A stretch of DNA of 64,000 nucleotides from Streptomyces sp. PR69. GTDB lineage: Bacteria; Actinomycetota; Actinomycetes; Streptomycetales; Streptomycetaceae. Positions 11,734 to 21,702 of this stretch are shown piece after piece. The first letter of the stretch is position 1; every line of letters begins with the position of its first letter. Location: the NCBI RefSeq assembly GCF_026420845.1, contig NZ_JAOWCB010000001.1:62001-126000 (forward strand), written 5' to 3'. The notes beneath the pieces were generated by a model that saw only the letters and a list, made by a program, of their open reading frames with translations, ran no database searches and was not told the origin of the DNA. The translations under genes were made by a program, and so were the position numbers.

Positions 11734-13407
11734 ATGGCCTCACATCCACGCCGCCGCAGCCGAGCGTCCGCCCGCACCCGTGCCTCCTGCCGCGCCCTCG
11801 CGGCCGTCGCCGTCACCGGCGTCCTGCTGACCGCGGCCGGCTGCGATGCGGCGACCGGCGCCCGGCCGGCCCGGGCCGACGCCACGGCCTCACCCACCCT
11901 CTCCGAGGCGCCGCCGCCGCAGCCGCCCCCGCTGATGACGCGGCAGCAGGTCGAGGACGCGGCCGGCCGGCTGGACCCGATGGTCGAGGACCTGATGCGC
12001 CGCACGGGGGTGCCCGGCGTAGCCGTCGCCGTCGTCCACGACGGCAAGGTGATCCATGAGAAGGGCTACGGCGTCCGGCGCGCGGGCGACCCCGAGAAGG
12101 TCGACCCCGGCACCGTCTTCCAGCTCGCCTCGGTCTCCAAGCCGCTGGCGTCCACGGTCGTCGCGGGCGCCGTCGGCGGGGCCGGCGGCGCCGCGGAGGT
12201 GGCCTGGGACGACCCGGTCGCCGAGCACGACCCTGGCTTCGCGCTGCGCGACCCGTGGGTGAGCGAGCACGTCACGATCGCCGACCTCTTCTCCCACCGC
12301 AGCGGGCTGCCCGACCACGCAGGCGATCTGCTGGAGGACCTCGGCTACGACCAGGAGTACATCCTCGGCCATCTGCGCGACCAGCCGCTGTCGCCGTTCC
12401 GGGCCAGCTACGCCTACACGAACATGGGGCTGACCGAGGCCGCCGTCGCCGTGGCCGAGGCGAAGGGCGCCACATGGGAGGAGCTGTCCGAGGAGGTGCT
12501 GTACGAGCCGCTCGGCATGGACTCCACCAGCTCCCGCTTCGCCGACTACGAACAGGCCGCCAACAAGGCCGCGGCCCATGTCCGGGTGGACGGCGAGTGG
12601 CGGGCGGACCATACCCGCAACGCGGACGCCCAGTCGCCCGCGGGGGGAGCCAGCTCGAACCTCCGCGACCTGACGAAGTGGACCAGGCTGCAGCTCGCAG
12701 GCGGCAAGGACGGGGACGAGCAGCTCATCGACGCCGCCGCCCTCGACGAGACCTGGCTCCCGCACAGCGTCTCCCGCCCGGCCGCCGCCCCGGCCGGCCG
12801 TGCCGGCTTCTACGGGCTCGGCTGGAACGTCGACTACGACGAGCACGGCAGACTCCGGCTCAGCCACTCCGGCGCCTTCAACCTCGGGGCTGCCACGGCC
12901 GTGGCGCTTCTGCCGTCCGAGCGGCTCGGCATCGTCGTCCTGACGAACGGTCAGCCGATCGGCGTGCCCGAGACGGTGACCTCGGCCTTTCTGGACATCG
13001 CGCAGAACGGCCGGCAGACGGTCGACTGGTGGCAGCTCGCCAGCAGCTCCTTCGCCGCGCTGGAGGAGAGCGAGCGCTCCGACACCGACTACGGCAAGCC
13101 GCCGGAGGACCCCGCCGAGGCGAGGTCCGACGACGCGTACACGGGGACGTACGCCAACGGCTACTACGGACCGCTGACCGTACGGGCCGAGAGCGGCGGC
13201 CTGGTGATGGAACTCGGCCCGCGCACTATGCGCTTCCCCCTCACGCACTACGACGGCGACACCTTCAGCTACGAGTCGACGGGCGAGAACGCGGCGGGCC
13301 GCTTCGGAGTCACCTTCACCGTCGGCGAGGGGGCGGGGGCGCGGGCGTCGAAGGCAGTGGTGGAGAACCTCGACGCCACCGGTCTTGGCACCTTTACCCG
13401 CAGCTGA
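11734..13407 (+). CDS. Serine hydrolase, class C beta-lactamase/PBP4*-like, probable lipoprotein
   Basis: 557 residues. The N-terminus has Arg residues, a hydrophobic core and a lipobox-like end (LLTAAGC, Cys37), so it is probably a lipid-anchored outside protein. The beta-lactamase-type fold has Ser133-V-S-Lys136 (ASVSKPLAS), the YTN motif in YAYTNMG, and HSG in LSHSGAF. The last 90 residues look like a small barrel common in this family. Likely substrates are D-Ala-containing peptides or esters; true beta-lactamase activity is not implied. ATG 11734 starts the signal peptide. Divergent from the PASTA kinase. Confidence 0.85.
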   Translation: MASHPRRRSRASARTRASCRALAAVAVTGVLLTAAGCDAATGARPARADATASPTLSEAPPPQPPPLMTRQQVEDAAGRLDPMVEDLMRRTGVPGVAVAVVHDGKVIHEKGYGVRRAGDPEKVDPGTVFQLASVSKPLASTVVAGAVGGAGGAAEVAWDDPVAEHDPGFALRDPWVSEHVTIADLFSHRSGLPDHAGDLLEDLGYDQEYILGHLRDQPLSPFRASYAYTNMGLTEAAVAVAEAKGATWEELSEEVLYEPLGMDSTSSRFADYEQAANKAAAHVRVDGEWRADHTRNADAQSPAGGASSNLRDLTKWTRLQLAGGKDGDEQLIDAAALDETWLPHSVSRPAAAPAGRAGFYGLGWNVDYDEHGRLRLSHSGAFNLGAATAVALLPSERLGIVVLTNGQPIGVPETVTSAFLDIAQNGRQTVDWWQLASSSFAALEESERSDTDYGKPPEDPAEARSDDAYTGTYANGYYGPLTVRAESGGLVMELGPRTMRFPLTHYDGDTFSYESTGENAAGRFGVTFTVGEGAGARASKAVVENLDATGLGTFTRS

Positions 13408-13451
13408 CCGGGCCGTGGGCGGACCGTGCTCGGAGCGGGCTCAGAACGGGC

Positions 13452-14252
<801 letters not shown>

Positions 14253-14489
14253 TCAGCCTCCCTGCACCGCGGTGAGGACCTCGACCCGGTCGCCCTCGGC
14301 GAGCACCGTGGCGGGCCACGCGCTGCGCGGCACGACGGTCTCGTTCACGGCGGCTGCCACTCCGGAAGGGGCCGTCGTCAGGGTGGCCACCAGGGCGTCC
14401 AGGGTGGTGGGCCGGTCGAGCCGGCGCGGCTCGCCGTTCACGGAGACGGACAGGGCGACGGATTCGGAGGCGGATTCGGAGGCGGTCAT
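14253..14489 (-). CDS. thiS: Sulfur carrier protein ThiS
   Basis: 78 residues ending in the diagnostic Gly-Gly (LTAVQGG), where the thiocarboxylate is formed. It has a ubiquitin-like fold with VNGEPRRL near the start. The first ten residues (Ser/Glu/Ala-rich) extend beyond the usual 66-70-residue form, so the real start could be further in. ATG overlaps the thiO stop (ATGA), indicating translational coupling. Confidence 0.95.
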   Translation of the reverse strand: MTASESASESVALSVSVNGEPRRLDRPTTLDALVATLTTAPSGVAAAVNETVVPRSAWPATVLAEGDRVEVLTAVQGG

Positions 14490-15697
14490 GCGGGCTGCTC
14501 CTGACGTACGGAGGACTGGAGGAGGGCGTGCGGGGGAGAGAACCGGCTCGGGGCGAAGTCACGGGCCATGGCGGGAAGTTCGCCCGAGACGAGGACCTCG
14601 GCCATGACATCGCCGGTGACCGGGGTCAGCAACACCCCGTTGCGGTAGTGGCCGGTGGCCAGCGACAGGCCGTCAAGGGCCGTCGGGCCGAGCAGCGGAG
14701 CGTTGTCCGGGGAGCAGGGCCGCAGCCCGGCGCATGTCTCCGTCAGCGGCAGCTCCGTGATGCCTGGCACCAGCTCATGGGCGTCCCGCAGCAGTTCGTA
14801 CACCCCGCCCGCGGTGACCGTGGTGTCCCAGCCGAGCTCCTCGCTCGTCGCGCCCACCACCAGCTCCCCGCCGGCGCGCGGCACCAGATACACCTGGCTG
14901 CCGCGCACCACGGCGCGCACGGTCCGGGAGAGAAACGGCGCATAAGAGGGGGGCACGGTCAGCCGGAGCACCTGCCCCTTCACCGGCCGCACCGGAGGCA
15001 GCACCTCGTCCGGCACCCCCGCGAGCCTGCCGCTCAGGGAGCCGCCCGCCAGCACCACCTGGCCCGCGGCCAGCGTCACGCCGTCCGTCAGCACGGCCCC
15101 GGCCGCCCGGTCCCGTACGACCGTCAGCCGCTCCGCCCAGCCGCGGCGCAGATCCACCCCGGCCCGCTCGCAGGCCGTCACCAGGGCGGCCGCGAGCCGT
15201 CGCGGATCGATCTGGTGATCGCCGTCGACCCGCAGCCCGCCGCGCACCCCCGGCGCGAGCATCGGCTCCAGCCGGCGGCACTCGCGTCCCGTGAGCCACA
15301 CCGACTCAAGCCCGGACCGCTGCTGCAGCGTATGCAGCTCCCGCAGATGGGCCCGGTCGTCGGCGTCGAGCGCCACGGCGAGCGTGCCGCAGGCCCGGTA
15401 GTCCACGGTCTGCCCGCTCGCCTCCTCCAGCTCCCCGACGAACGCCGGATAGCGGCGCGCGGACTCCAGATTGAGCCCGAGCAGCTTCTGCTCTCCGTAG
15501 TGCAGCTCGGTGACGGCGGCCAGCATGCCTGCCGCGACCTGCGCGGCGCCACCGCCCGGGTGCGGATCGACGACCCGCACCCGCAGGCCCCGCTGTGCGG
15601 CCCGCCACGCGGTGACCAGGCCGATGATCCCGCCCCCGATGACCAGAACGTCCGAGACGTCCTTCGGCATACGCGACACATACGACACATGCGACAT
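14486..15697 (-). CDS. thiO: Glycine oxidase ThiO
   Basis: 403 residues, a FAD-dependent amine oxidase that supplies dehydroglycine for the thiazole ring. The dinucleotide-binding motif is VLVIGGGIIGLVTAW, and the C-terminus has ETCAGLRPCSPDNAPLLG and TGHYRNGVLLTPVTG. ATG 15697 lies 10 nt after GGAGGGG, which forms the 3' edge of a TPP riboswitch. The in-frame ATG at residue 10 is an alternative. First gene of thiO-thiS-thiG. Confidence 0.95.
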   Translation of the reverse strand: MSHVSYVSRMPKDVSDVLVIGGGIIGLVTAWRAAQRGLRVRVVDPHPGGGAAQVAAGMLAAVTELHYGEQKLLGLNLESARRYPAFVGELEEASGQTVDYRACGTLAVALDADDRAHLRELHTLQQRSGLESVWLTGRECRRLEPMLAPGVRGGLRVDGDHQIDPRRLAAALVTACERAGVDLRRGWAERLTVVRDRAAGAVLTDGVTLAAGQVVLAGGSLSGRLAGVPDEVLPPVRPVKGQVLRLTVPPSYAPFLSRTVRAVVRGSQVYLVPRAGGELVVGATSEELGWDTTVTAGGVYELLRDAHELVPGITELPLTETCAGLRPCSPDNAPLLGPTALDGLSLATGHYRNGVLLTPVTGDVMAEVLVSGELPAMARDFAPSRFSPPHALLQSSVRQEQPA

Positions 15698-15708
15698 GGG
15701 CGTTCAGC

Positions 15709-15800
15709 CCCTCCCTTCGCCGGCATGACCCGGATCAGGTTCGTACGGTCGGAGGCCGCCCAGCCTCCCTCTCAGCCCGGTGCGTCCGGGCTCCCGCGAG
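15709..15800 (-). promoter_or_regulatory. TPP (thi-box) riboswitch
   Basis: On the minus strand the leader reads GGGAGCCCGG, then ACGCACCGGGCTGAGAGGGA, a variable P3 arm, and GAACCTGATCCGGGTCATGC followed by CGGCGAAGGGAGGGGC. These are the conserved TPP-aptamer cores (CTGAGAG and the ACCTGATC-GGGTCATGCCGGCG block). The thiO Shine-Dalgarno (GGGAGGGG) is inside the closing helix, so ligand binding should block translation initiation of thiO. Confidence 0.95.
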
Positions 15801-15868
15801 TGCTTTACGGTGGCCACCCTAACCCCAGCTCGCGACGCGCTGTAAGGCGCAGCAAGGGAGCAGCCGCT

Positions 15869-16219
15869 GTGGCACGCTCGCTCGACGGTCTGGTCCTCGC
15901 CCCCGTGGCCGACCAGGCCCCAGGTCAGGTGGGGACCGGCACCCGGTTCACCTATCACGAGCAGGACGGTCGGATCTGGGCCGAATACGCGGGCGGCGAC
16001 GTGATCCGCGGGCATCTGGTGGGGACCAGGGAGGGCGACCGGCTGGACTTCCGTTACGTCCAGCTCAGAACGGACGGCAGCACGGCCTCCGGGCGCTGCG
16101 CCTCGACGGTCGTGGAACTCGCCGACGGCCGGGTGCGGCTGGAGGAGACCTGGGAGTGGGAGTCGCAGCCGGGCCGCGGGACCAGCGTGGTGGAGCAGCT
16201 TTCCGAGGCGTCTTCCTGA
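15869..16219 (+). CDS. Conserved hypothetical protein, small beta-rich fold
   Basis: 116 residues. It contains FTYHEQDGRIWAEYAGG, VIRGHLVGTREGDRLDFRY and a closing RLEETWEWES segment, suggesting an all-beta, lipocalin-like or START-like small domain. I do not recognise a named enzyme family. GTG 15869 has AAGGGAG 8 nt upstream, and the frame upstream loses coding bias. Divergent from the thi operon and its riboswitch; 28 nt before the reductase gene, with which it may be co-transcribed. Confidence 0.75.
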   Translation: MARSLDGLVLAPVADQAPGQVGTGTRFTYHEQDGRIWAEYAGGDVIRGHLVGTREGDRLDFRYVQLRTDGSTASGRCASTVVELADGRVRLEETWEWESQPGRGTSVVEQLSEASS

Positions 16220-16247
16220 CGTCTTGTCAGCTGCGTAAGGTGATCGG

Positions 16248-17522
16248 GTGAGCGAGCAGAGACAGCGGCCGGAGCGGAGCCCGGAGGGGGCGGCGCGGCG
16301 GGTCGTCGTGGCCGGGGCGGGCATGGCGGGGGTGCAGACCGCGGTCGCCCTGCGGGAGCGGGGGTTCACCGGACCGGTCACGCTGATCGGCGCGGAACCC
16401 CACCAGCCGTACGACAGGCCCCCGCTGTCCAAGGCCATTCTCCTCGGCAAAGCCGAAGGCTCCGCCTTTGACGTGGACTTCGAGGCGCTCGGCATCGAGC
16501 TGCGGCTCGGCTGCGAGGTGACCGGGGTGCGCCCCGGCGCGCATGAGCTGGACACCGAGGCCGGGCCCGTCCCGTACGACGTCCTGGTCATCGCCACCGG
16601 CGCGGAGCCGGTCACCCTGCCCGGCGCCGAGGGCGTGCCCGGCGTGCATCTGCTGCGCACCCTCGACGACGCGGCGCGGCTGCGGCCCGTGCTCGAACAG
16701 CGGCATGACATCGTGGTGGTCGGCGCGGGCTGGATCGGCGCGGAGTTCACCACGGCCGCCCGCGAGGCGGGCTGCGCCGTCACCGTCGTGGAAGCCGCGG
16801 ACCGGCCCCTGGCCGGCGCCCTCCCCGCGGAGGTCACCGCACCCATGGCCGCCTGGTACGCCGAGTACGGGGCGGAGCTGATCACCGGCGCACGGGTGGC
16901 GTCCGTGGAACCGGGCGCGGTCCTCCTCGCCGCGGACGGCCCCGGCGCGGGGCGCAGGATCGCCGCCGACGCCGTGGTCGTCGGGATCGGGGCGCGGCCC
17001 GCCACGTCCTGGCTGGCGGGGTCCGGCATCGCACGCGACCCGGACGGCGCGATCACCGCCGACGACCGGCTGCGCACCTCGGCGCCCGATGTGTACGCCG
17101 TCGGGGACTGCGCCTCCTTCCCCTCCGCCCGCTACGGGGCGCGGCTGCTCGTCCACCACTGGGACAACGCCCTCCAGGGGCCGCGCACCGTCGCCGCCGC
17201 CATCGTGGGCGGCGGCGACGGCGCGCCCGGCGAGGTGTACGACCCGGTGCCCTACTTCTGGTCCGAGCAGTTCGGGCGGTTCGTCCAGTACGCGGGGCAT
17301 CACGCGGCCGCCGACACACTGCTGTGGCGCGGCGACCCGGCCGAGGCGGGGGACGCGGGCTGGACCGTGCTCTGGCTGCGGGACGGCGTACTCGTCGCGC
17401 TGCTCGCCGTCGGCCGCCCCCGCGATCTCGCGCAGGGCCGCAAGCTCATCCAGTCCGGCGCCCGGCTCGCCCCGGACCGGGCCGCGGACCCGTCCGTCCC
17501 CCTGAAGGCGGCCGTCGCGTAG
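16248..17522 (+). CDS. FAD-dependent NAD(P)H/ferredoxin reductase (pyridine nucleotide-disulfide type)
   Basis: 424 residues. FAD site VVVAGAGMAGVQTA at about residue 20, NAD site IVVVGAGWIGAEF at about residue 160, the second FAD motif VYAVGDCASF, and a C-terminal reductase dimerisation domain ending in QGRKLIQSGA. It resembles ferredoxin reductases of oxygenase systems (BphA4/rubredoxin-reductase-like). No oxygenase or ferredoxin gene adjoins, so its partner is unknown. GTG 16248 is preceded by TAAGGTGA, which can act as ribosome-binding site or as a -10 (TAAGGT, 6 nt spacing). Confidence 0.9.
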   Translation: MSEQRQRPERSPEGAARRVVVAGAGMAGVQTAVALRERGFTGPVTLIGAEPHQPYDRPPLSKAILLGKAEGSAFDVDFEALGIELRLGCEVTGVRPGAHELDTEAGPVPYDVLVIATGAEPVTLPGAEGVPGVHLLRTLDDAARLRPVLEQRHDIVVVGAGWIGAEFTTAAREAGCAVTVVEAADRPLAGALPAEVTAPMAAWYAEYGAELITGARVASVEPGAVLLAADGPGAGRRIAADAVVVGIGARPATSWLAGSGIARDPDGAITADDRLRTSAPDVYAVGDCASFPSARYGARLLVHHWDNALQGPRTVAAAIVGGGDGAPGEVYDPVPYFWSEQFGRFVQYAGHHAAADTLLWRGDPAEAGDAGWTVLWLRDGVLVALLAVGRPRDLAQGRKLIQSGARLAPDRAADPSVPLKAAVA

Positions 17523-18267
17523 GGGTGTGCGGGGGCCTTTCCCTTGCCCCTCCCCCTACGCCCTGGGGGCGTGGGGCACCCCCCCACTTCCCGCAACTGG
17601 GGGCAAGCCCCAGCCCCTCTCGGGGCCCTTCCCCGGAGGCCCCCTCCAGGGCCCGCTCCGGCCCCGCCCGCCCTGCTCCGGGCCCGTCGCCCCCGTGCTC
17701 CGGGCCCGTCCGGGGAAGGGGCCGTGGGGTGGCAGCTTCGCGCAGCCCGCTCCCGGGTACGGCCTTCGGCCGTGTCCAGGCTCCTCCCCCAGCTACCTCC
17801 CCCAGACTCCGTCCGGGGGTACCCCCACGGAGGTGCCCCCCAACGGGCTGAATTTGACTGCGCCAGTCAAGCCCCGCCGGCGACTGAGGCGCAGGGGCGC
17901 CGCACATGGTGCTCGGCCGGCCCGTCCGAAGCTCCGCGCCACCGCGCGAGCCGGTCGGGGCGGCGGAGGCCGCCCAGGCTTCCGGCCGAACCTGCCGCCA
18001 CCTGCGAAGCCGCCAGGGCCGACCGGCTACACCACTTGGCGGAACACCACCGCAGGGACCGAACTCCACCCCGCGGCGACTGAAGCGCGAGGGTCAGCAC
18101 AATCAAGCCCCGCCGGCGATTGAGGCGGGAGGGGCTGCGCAATCAAGCCCCGTCGGCGTTTGAGGCGCGGGGGTTCGGGGGCGGAGCCCCCGCACGGGGG
18201 CTGGGGCGGAGCCCCAGTTGCTGAGGCCCGGCTACCGACTGTCAGTCCCAGATGGCACGCTTGTGAT
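17523..18267. repeat. Non-coding intergenic cluster of Streptomyces-type repeats
   Basis: About 745 bp without a supported gene between two plus-strand genes. It starts with a gene-end repeat (CCCTGGGGGC, then CTTCCCGCAACTGGGGGC at 17588-17605). It continues with hairpins such as CCCCCAGACTCCGTCCGGGGG near 17800. The last part has tandem copies of CAATCAAGCCCCGCCGGCG with GATTGAGG (about 17868, 18090, 18140). Long open frames here come only from GC content, and codon bias is absent. Confidence 0.75.
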
Positions 18268-18633
18268 GTGACCGAGATTGACGCGAAGACCGATGCTCTC
18301 GTCCCCGCCTGGCTCCACCTGCCCGACATCGCGGAAATGCTGGACGTCGAGGTGACGCGCGTGCGGCAGCTGGTGAAGGAGGGCCAGCTGATCGCCGTGC
18401 GCCGAGGTGAGAACCGCACACTGCAGGTGCCGGCCGCCTTCATTGACGGCGACCGGGTGGTCAAGGGCCTCTCCGGCACCCTGACCCTGCTGAGGGACGA
18501 CGGCTTCACCGACGAAGAGATGCTGGAGTGGCTCTTCACCCCCGACCCGACCCTGCCCGGCACCCCCGCGCAGGCGCTCAGGGAGAATCGCGGCACGGAG
18601 GTGAAGCGCCGGGCCCAGGCGCTCGCCGTCTGA
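18268..18633 (+). CDS. Rv2175c-family winged-helix DNA-binding protein
   Basis: 121 residues. The N-terminal half is an excisionase/MerR-like winged helix (HLPDIAEMLDVEVTRVRQLV, EGQLIAVRRGENR). The C-terminal half is the conserved Rv2175c tail (GTLTLLRDDGFTDEEMLEWL, ending in RRAQALAV). In mycobacteria Rv2175c is phosphorylated by the kinase PknL encoded next to it. Here a PASTA kinase lies about 7 kb away, a possible partner by analogy only. GTG 18268 has no ribosome-binding site; CACGCT lies 6 nt upstream. Confidence 0.85.
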   Translation: MTEIDAKTDALVPAWLHLPDIAEMLDVEVTRVRQLVKEGQLIAVRRGENRTLQVPAAFIDGDRVVKGLSGTLTLLRDDGFTDEEMLEWLFTPDPTLPGTPAQALRENRGTEVKRRAQALAV

Positions 18634-18773
18634 CGTCCGGCACACTCCGGCGTCATCCTGCCGCTCGCATGCGCGTGCGGTGACCGTACAACCTGCCAAC
18701 CAGTCGCGGTGTGCGGGCCCTGAGCCTTGTGCTCCGGGCCCGCGCGCCGCCCGCCCTACGGGGGATCGTGCCC

Positions 18774-19427
18774 ATGTCCACGGCCCATGCGCTGCTGTCC
18801 GACGCCCGGCTCTATCTGTGCACGGACGCGCGCAAGGAGCGCGGCGACCTCGCCCCGTTCCTTGATGAGGTGCTGTCCTCCGGCGTCGACATCGTGCAGC
18901 TGCGCGACAAGGGGATGGAGGCGGCCGAGGAGCTCGACCATCTCCAGGTCGTCGCCGACGCCTGCCGCCGCCACGGCAAGCTGCTCGCGGTGAACGACCG
19001 CGCGGACGTCGCCCATGCGATCGGCGCCGATGTGCTGCATCTGGGTCAGGGGGATCTGCCGGTGCCCGCGGCCCGCGCGATCCTCGGCGACGAGGTCCTG
19101 ATAGGCCGCTCCACCCACGCCGGCTCCGAGGCCGACGCGGCCGCGGCGCAGCCGGGCGTGGACTACTACTGCACCGGCCCCTGCTGGCCGACCCCCACCA
19201 AGCCGGGGCGGCATGCGCCGGGCCTGGATCTGGTGCGCCATGCCGCGGCCCGGGGCGGCGGCCGGCCCTGGTTCGCCATCGGCGGCATCGACGCCGGCAA
19301 TCTCGACCAGGTGCTGGACGCCGGGGCGCGCCGGATCGTCGTCGTACGGGCGATCACCGAGGCGGACGACCCGGGTGCCGCGGCCGCCGATCTCGCGAAG
19401 AGGGTCCGTGAGCGCCTCGCCTCGTAG
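18774..19427 (+). CDS. thiE: Thiamine-phosphate synthase
   Basis: 217 residues, a TIM barrel joining HMP-pyrophosphate and thiazole phosphate to make thiamine phosphate. [53 protein letters not shown] and WFAIGGID are typical substrate and phosphate sites. ATG 18774 is 8 nt after GGGGGA. It is monocistronic and separate from the thiO-S-G operon; I saw no second thi-box upstream. Confidence 0.95.
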   Translation: MSTAHALLSDARLYLCTDARKERGDLAPFLDEVLSSGVDIVQLRDKGMEAAEELDHLQVVADACRRHGKLLAVNDRADVAHAIGADVLHLGQGDLPVPAARAILGDEVLIGRSTHAGSEADAAAAQPGVDYYCTGPCWPTPTKPGRHAPGLDLVRHAAARGGGRPWFAIGGIDAGNLDQVLDAGARRIVVVRAITEADDPGAAAADLAKRVRERLAS

Positions 19428-19603
19428 CCCTCGGGACGGCGCTCGGGACCGTCATCGGCCCGCAGCCCGAAGCGAGCGTCTCGTATGGTGGGCATCTGAC
19501 GGCCCGTAGACCTGAAATGGCCCGCCAGCAGGGGCTTGGTGGCGAAAAAGTGTCCGATGGGTGGACAGAGGTCGGACAAAAGCCGCATTTTTCCATGGTC
19601 CGG

Positions 19604-19632
19604 TTGGGGGACCGCCGCGGCCTGGATAACCT
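19604..19632 (+). promoter_or_regulatory. metF promoter, leaderless type
   Basis: TTGGGG and TAACCT with exactly 17 nt between them, and 6 nt from the -10 to ATG 19639. This is the best complete -35/-10 pair among the leaderless candidates in the window. Confidence 0.6.
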
Positions 19633-19638
19633 GCGGGT

Positions 19639-20556
19639 ATGGCCCTCGGCACAGCTTCGACCAGGACGGATCGCGCACGCACCGTGCGTGAGCTGCTCGC
19701 GCCCGGAAAACCCTCGTACTCGTTCGAGTTCTGGGCGCCCAAAACCGAGAAGGGCGAGCGGAACCTCTGGAACGCGCTGCGCAGAGTCGAAGCGGTGGCC
19801 CCGAACTTCGTCTCCGTGACCTATGGAGCCGGCGGTTCGACCAGGGCCGGCACCGTCAAGGCGACCCAGCAGATCGCCGCCGACACCACCCTCACCCCCG
19901 TCGCGCACCTCACCGCGGTGAACCACTCCATCGCCGAGCTGCGCAATATGATCGGACAGTACGCCGACGCCGGGATCCGCAACATCCTCGCCGTGCGGGG
20001 CGATCCGCCCGGCGACCCGATGGGGGAGTGGATCAAGCACCCCGACGGAGTGCGATACGCGGCGGAACTCGTCCGGCTGATCAAGGAGTCGGGGGACTTC
20101 TGCGTCGGCGTCGCCGCCTTCCCCGAAATGCATCCGCGCTCCACGGACTGGGACACGGACATCCGGCACTTTGTGGATAAGTGCCGGGCGGGCGCGGACT
20201 ATGCGATCACACAGATGTTCTTCCGGCCCGAGGACTATCTGCGGCTGCGGGACCGGGTGGCGGCCGCGGGTTGTGAAACGCCCATCATCCCCGAGATCAT
20301 GCCGGTCACCAGCGTCAGACAGCTTGAGAGATTTCCGGAGCTGAGCAACGCCACCTTCCCCGACGGTCTGAAAGAGCGGATCCTCGCGTCCAAGGACGAT
20401 CCCGCCGCTGTACGCTCCATCGGTATCGAGTTCGCGACGGAGTTCTGCGAGCGTCTGCTGTCCGAGGGCGTCCCCGGACTGCACTTCATCACGCTGAACA
20501 ATTCCACGGCGACACTCGAGATCTACGAGAATCTCGGACTGCACGAGCAGTCTTGA
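19639..20556 (+). CDS. metF: 5,10-methylenetetrahydrofolate reductase
   Basis: 305 residues, a FAD-dependent TIM barrel producing 5-methyl-THF for methionine synthesis. [18 protein letters not shown] (the catalytic Glu region), [34 protein letters not shown] and HFITLNNS are conserved. ATG 19639 follows a -10 by 6 nt and has no separate Shine-Dalgarno sequence. The upstream 210 bp hold no SAM or cobalamin riboswitch that I can recognise. Confidence 0.96.
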   Translation: MALGTASTRTDRARTVRELLAPGKPSYSFEFWAPKTEKGERNLWNALRRVEAVAPNFVSVTYGAGGSTRAGTVKATQQIAADTTLTPVAHLTAVNHSIAELRNMIGQYADAGIRNILAVRGDPPGDPMGEWIKHPDGVRYAAELVRLIKESGDFCVGVAAFPEMHPRSTDWDTDIRHFVDKCRAGADYAITQMFFRPEDYLRLRDRVAAAGCETPIIPEIMPVTSVRQLERFPELSNATFPDGLKERILASKDDPAAVRSIGIEFATEFCERLLSEGVPGLHFITLNNSTATLEIYENLGLHEQS

Positions 20557-20607
20557 CCGGCCGCACCCACCCCGACCCGGGACTGCGGCCGCAGGAGAGG
20601 GGCGGGG

Positions 20608-21624
20608 ATGGGCTGGACGGTCCTGTACATCGCGTTCGGCATCGTCGCGCTGTGGCTGCTCGGTGAGGTGCTGCTGCAGTACAAAGCCCGGCTGCGATGG
20701 CGTGTTCTCGCCTTCGTCGGCTTCCTGGTCGTGGTCTTCGGCGTGCTCACGGCCAACCGCCTGGTGATCGTGGCCGGCGCCCTCGCCTTCGCCGCCGGCC
20801 AGACCTGTGTCACGCTCTCCTTCCGCCGCGGCTTCTCCACGGGGTGGGCGCTCGGCGGCAGTCCGGGCGTCAGCCGTCGGCGCAAGGTCGGCCCGGGCGG
20901 CGCGGCCAGGCGTGAGCCCACGCTGGAGGTATCGGATCTGGCGTGTGAAGAGGCCCGTGCAGATGCCTCTGACGACACCCGCCGGGACCCGGACCACGAC
21001 CATACGGACGGCCCCGCGGGAGCCTCCGACAGCGACAGCCCGCGCAGCGCCGCCCCTGACCCGGCCCATGACCCCTACGGCTCCGGTTCCGTGACCACCC
21101 TGAACGCCTCCGGTGAGGGGGCGTCCTCCGTCTACGAACCGCAGCCGCTGCCGGAGGACACCGGCCGGTACGGCATCTACACCGCCAATCCGGCCTATGC
21201 GGCGGAGCCGGACCACAGCCACAGTTATGCGGCCTACGAGGGCGGATACGGCTTCCCCGACTACGGCCAGCAGCACACCGGCCAGTCGGGGCAGACCGGT
21301 CAGGACTCCTATGCCGACGCATACGACTACGACGCCGGGCGGCAGCAGTACCCCGCGTACTCCGACCCCTATGTGGGCGGTCAGCATGTGGGCGGCCAGC
21401 AGTTCCAGACCTACGACCACTACGACAGCTTCGGCGGTCAGCAGCAGTTCGCGGCGGACGCCTACGCCCAGCAGCCGTACAGCGAGACCCCGCCGGGCGG
21501 GGTCTGGGTCCCGCTCCAGCGCGACGACGAGCAGCAGACCCCGCCCATGCCGTCGAACCCGCCCGAGTCCCCCTCCCCCTACGGCTACGACCCCGGGCAC
21601 AACGAGCAGCAGTACCGCTACTGA
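20608..21624 (+). CDS. Membrane protein with long Tyr/Gln/Gly-rich cytoplasmic tail
   Basis: 338 residues. Three predicted transmembrane helices fill residues about 3-70 (WTVLYIAFGIVALWLLGEVLL, VLAFVGFLVVVFGVL, LVIVAGALAFAAGQT). The rest is a hydrophilic low-complexity tail rich in Tyr, Gln, Gly, Asp and Pro (QQHTGQSGQTGQDSYADAYD, YVGGQHVGGQQFQTYDHYD). I recognise no catalytic motif. ATG 20608 has GGAGAGGGG upstream. It lies 51 bp after metF, and a palindromic terminator follows. The tail is likely disordered and could drive protein clustering; that is inference. Confidence 0.8.
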   Translation: MGWTVLYIAFGIVALWLLGEVLLQYKARLRWRVLAFVGFLVVVFGVLTANRLVIVAGALAFAAGQTCVTLSFRRGFSTGWALGGSPGVSRRRKVGPGGAARREPTLEVSDLACEEARADASDDTRRDPDHDHTDGPAGASDSDSPRSAAPDPAHDPYGSGSVTTLNASGEGASSVYEPQPLPEDTGRYGIYTANPAYAAEPDHSHSYAAYEGGYGFPDYGQQHTGQSGQTGQDSYADAYDYDAGRQQYPAYSDPYVGGQHVGGQQFQTYDHYDSFGGQQQFAADAYAQQPYSETPPGGVWVPLQRDDEQQTPPMPSNPPESPSPYGYDPGHNEQQYRY

Positions 21625-21636
21625 TACTGAGCCATT

Positions 21637-21656
21637 GGCCGGCGGATCCGCCGGCC
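21637..21656. terminator. Palindromic bidirectional terminator
   Basis: GGCCGGCGGATCCGCCGGCC is a perfect 20-bp palindrome lying between two convergent genes, 12 bp after the stop of the membrane protein gene. Confidence 0.65.
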
Positions 21657-21702
21657 CCGGGCCCTCACTGGGACCCGCGGCGTGTCAGGGCCCCGCGGCG
21701 TG

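Noticed and set aside
17523..18267. CRISPR-like array in the repeat-rich intergenic region
   Set aside because: Repeats are degenerate, differently spaced and palindromic without uniform spacers; no cas genes anywhere in the window.
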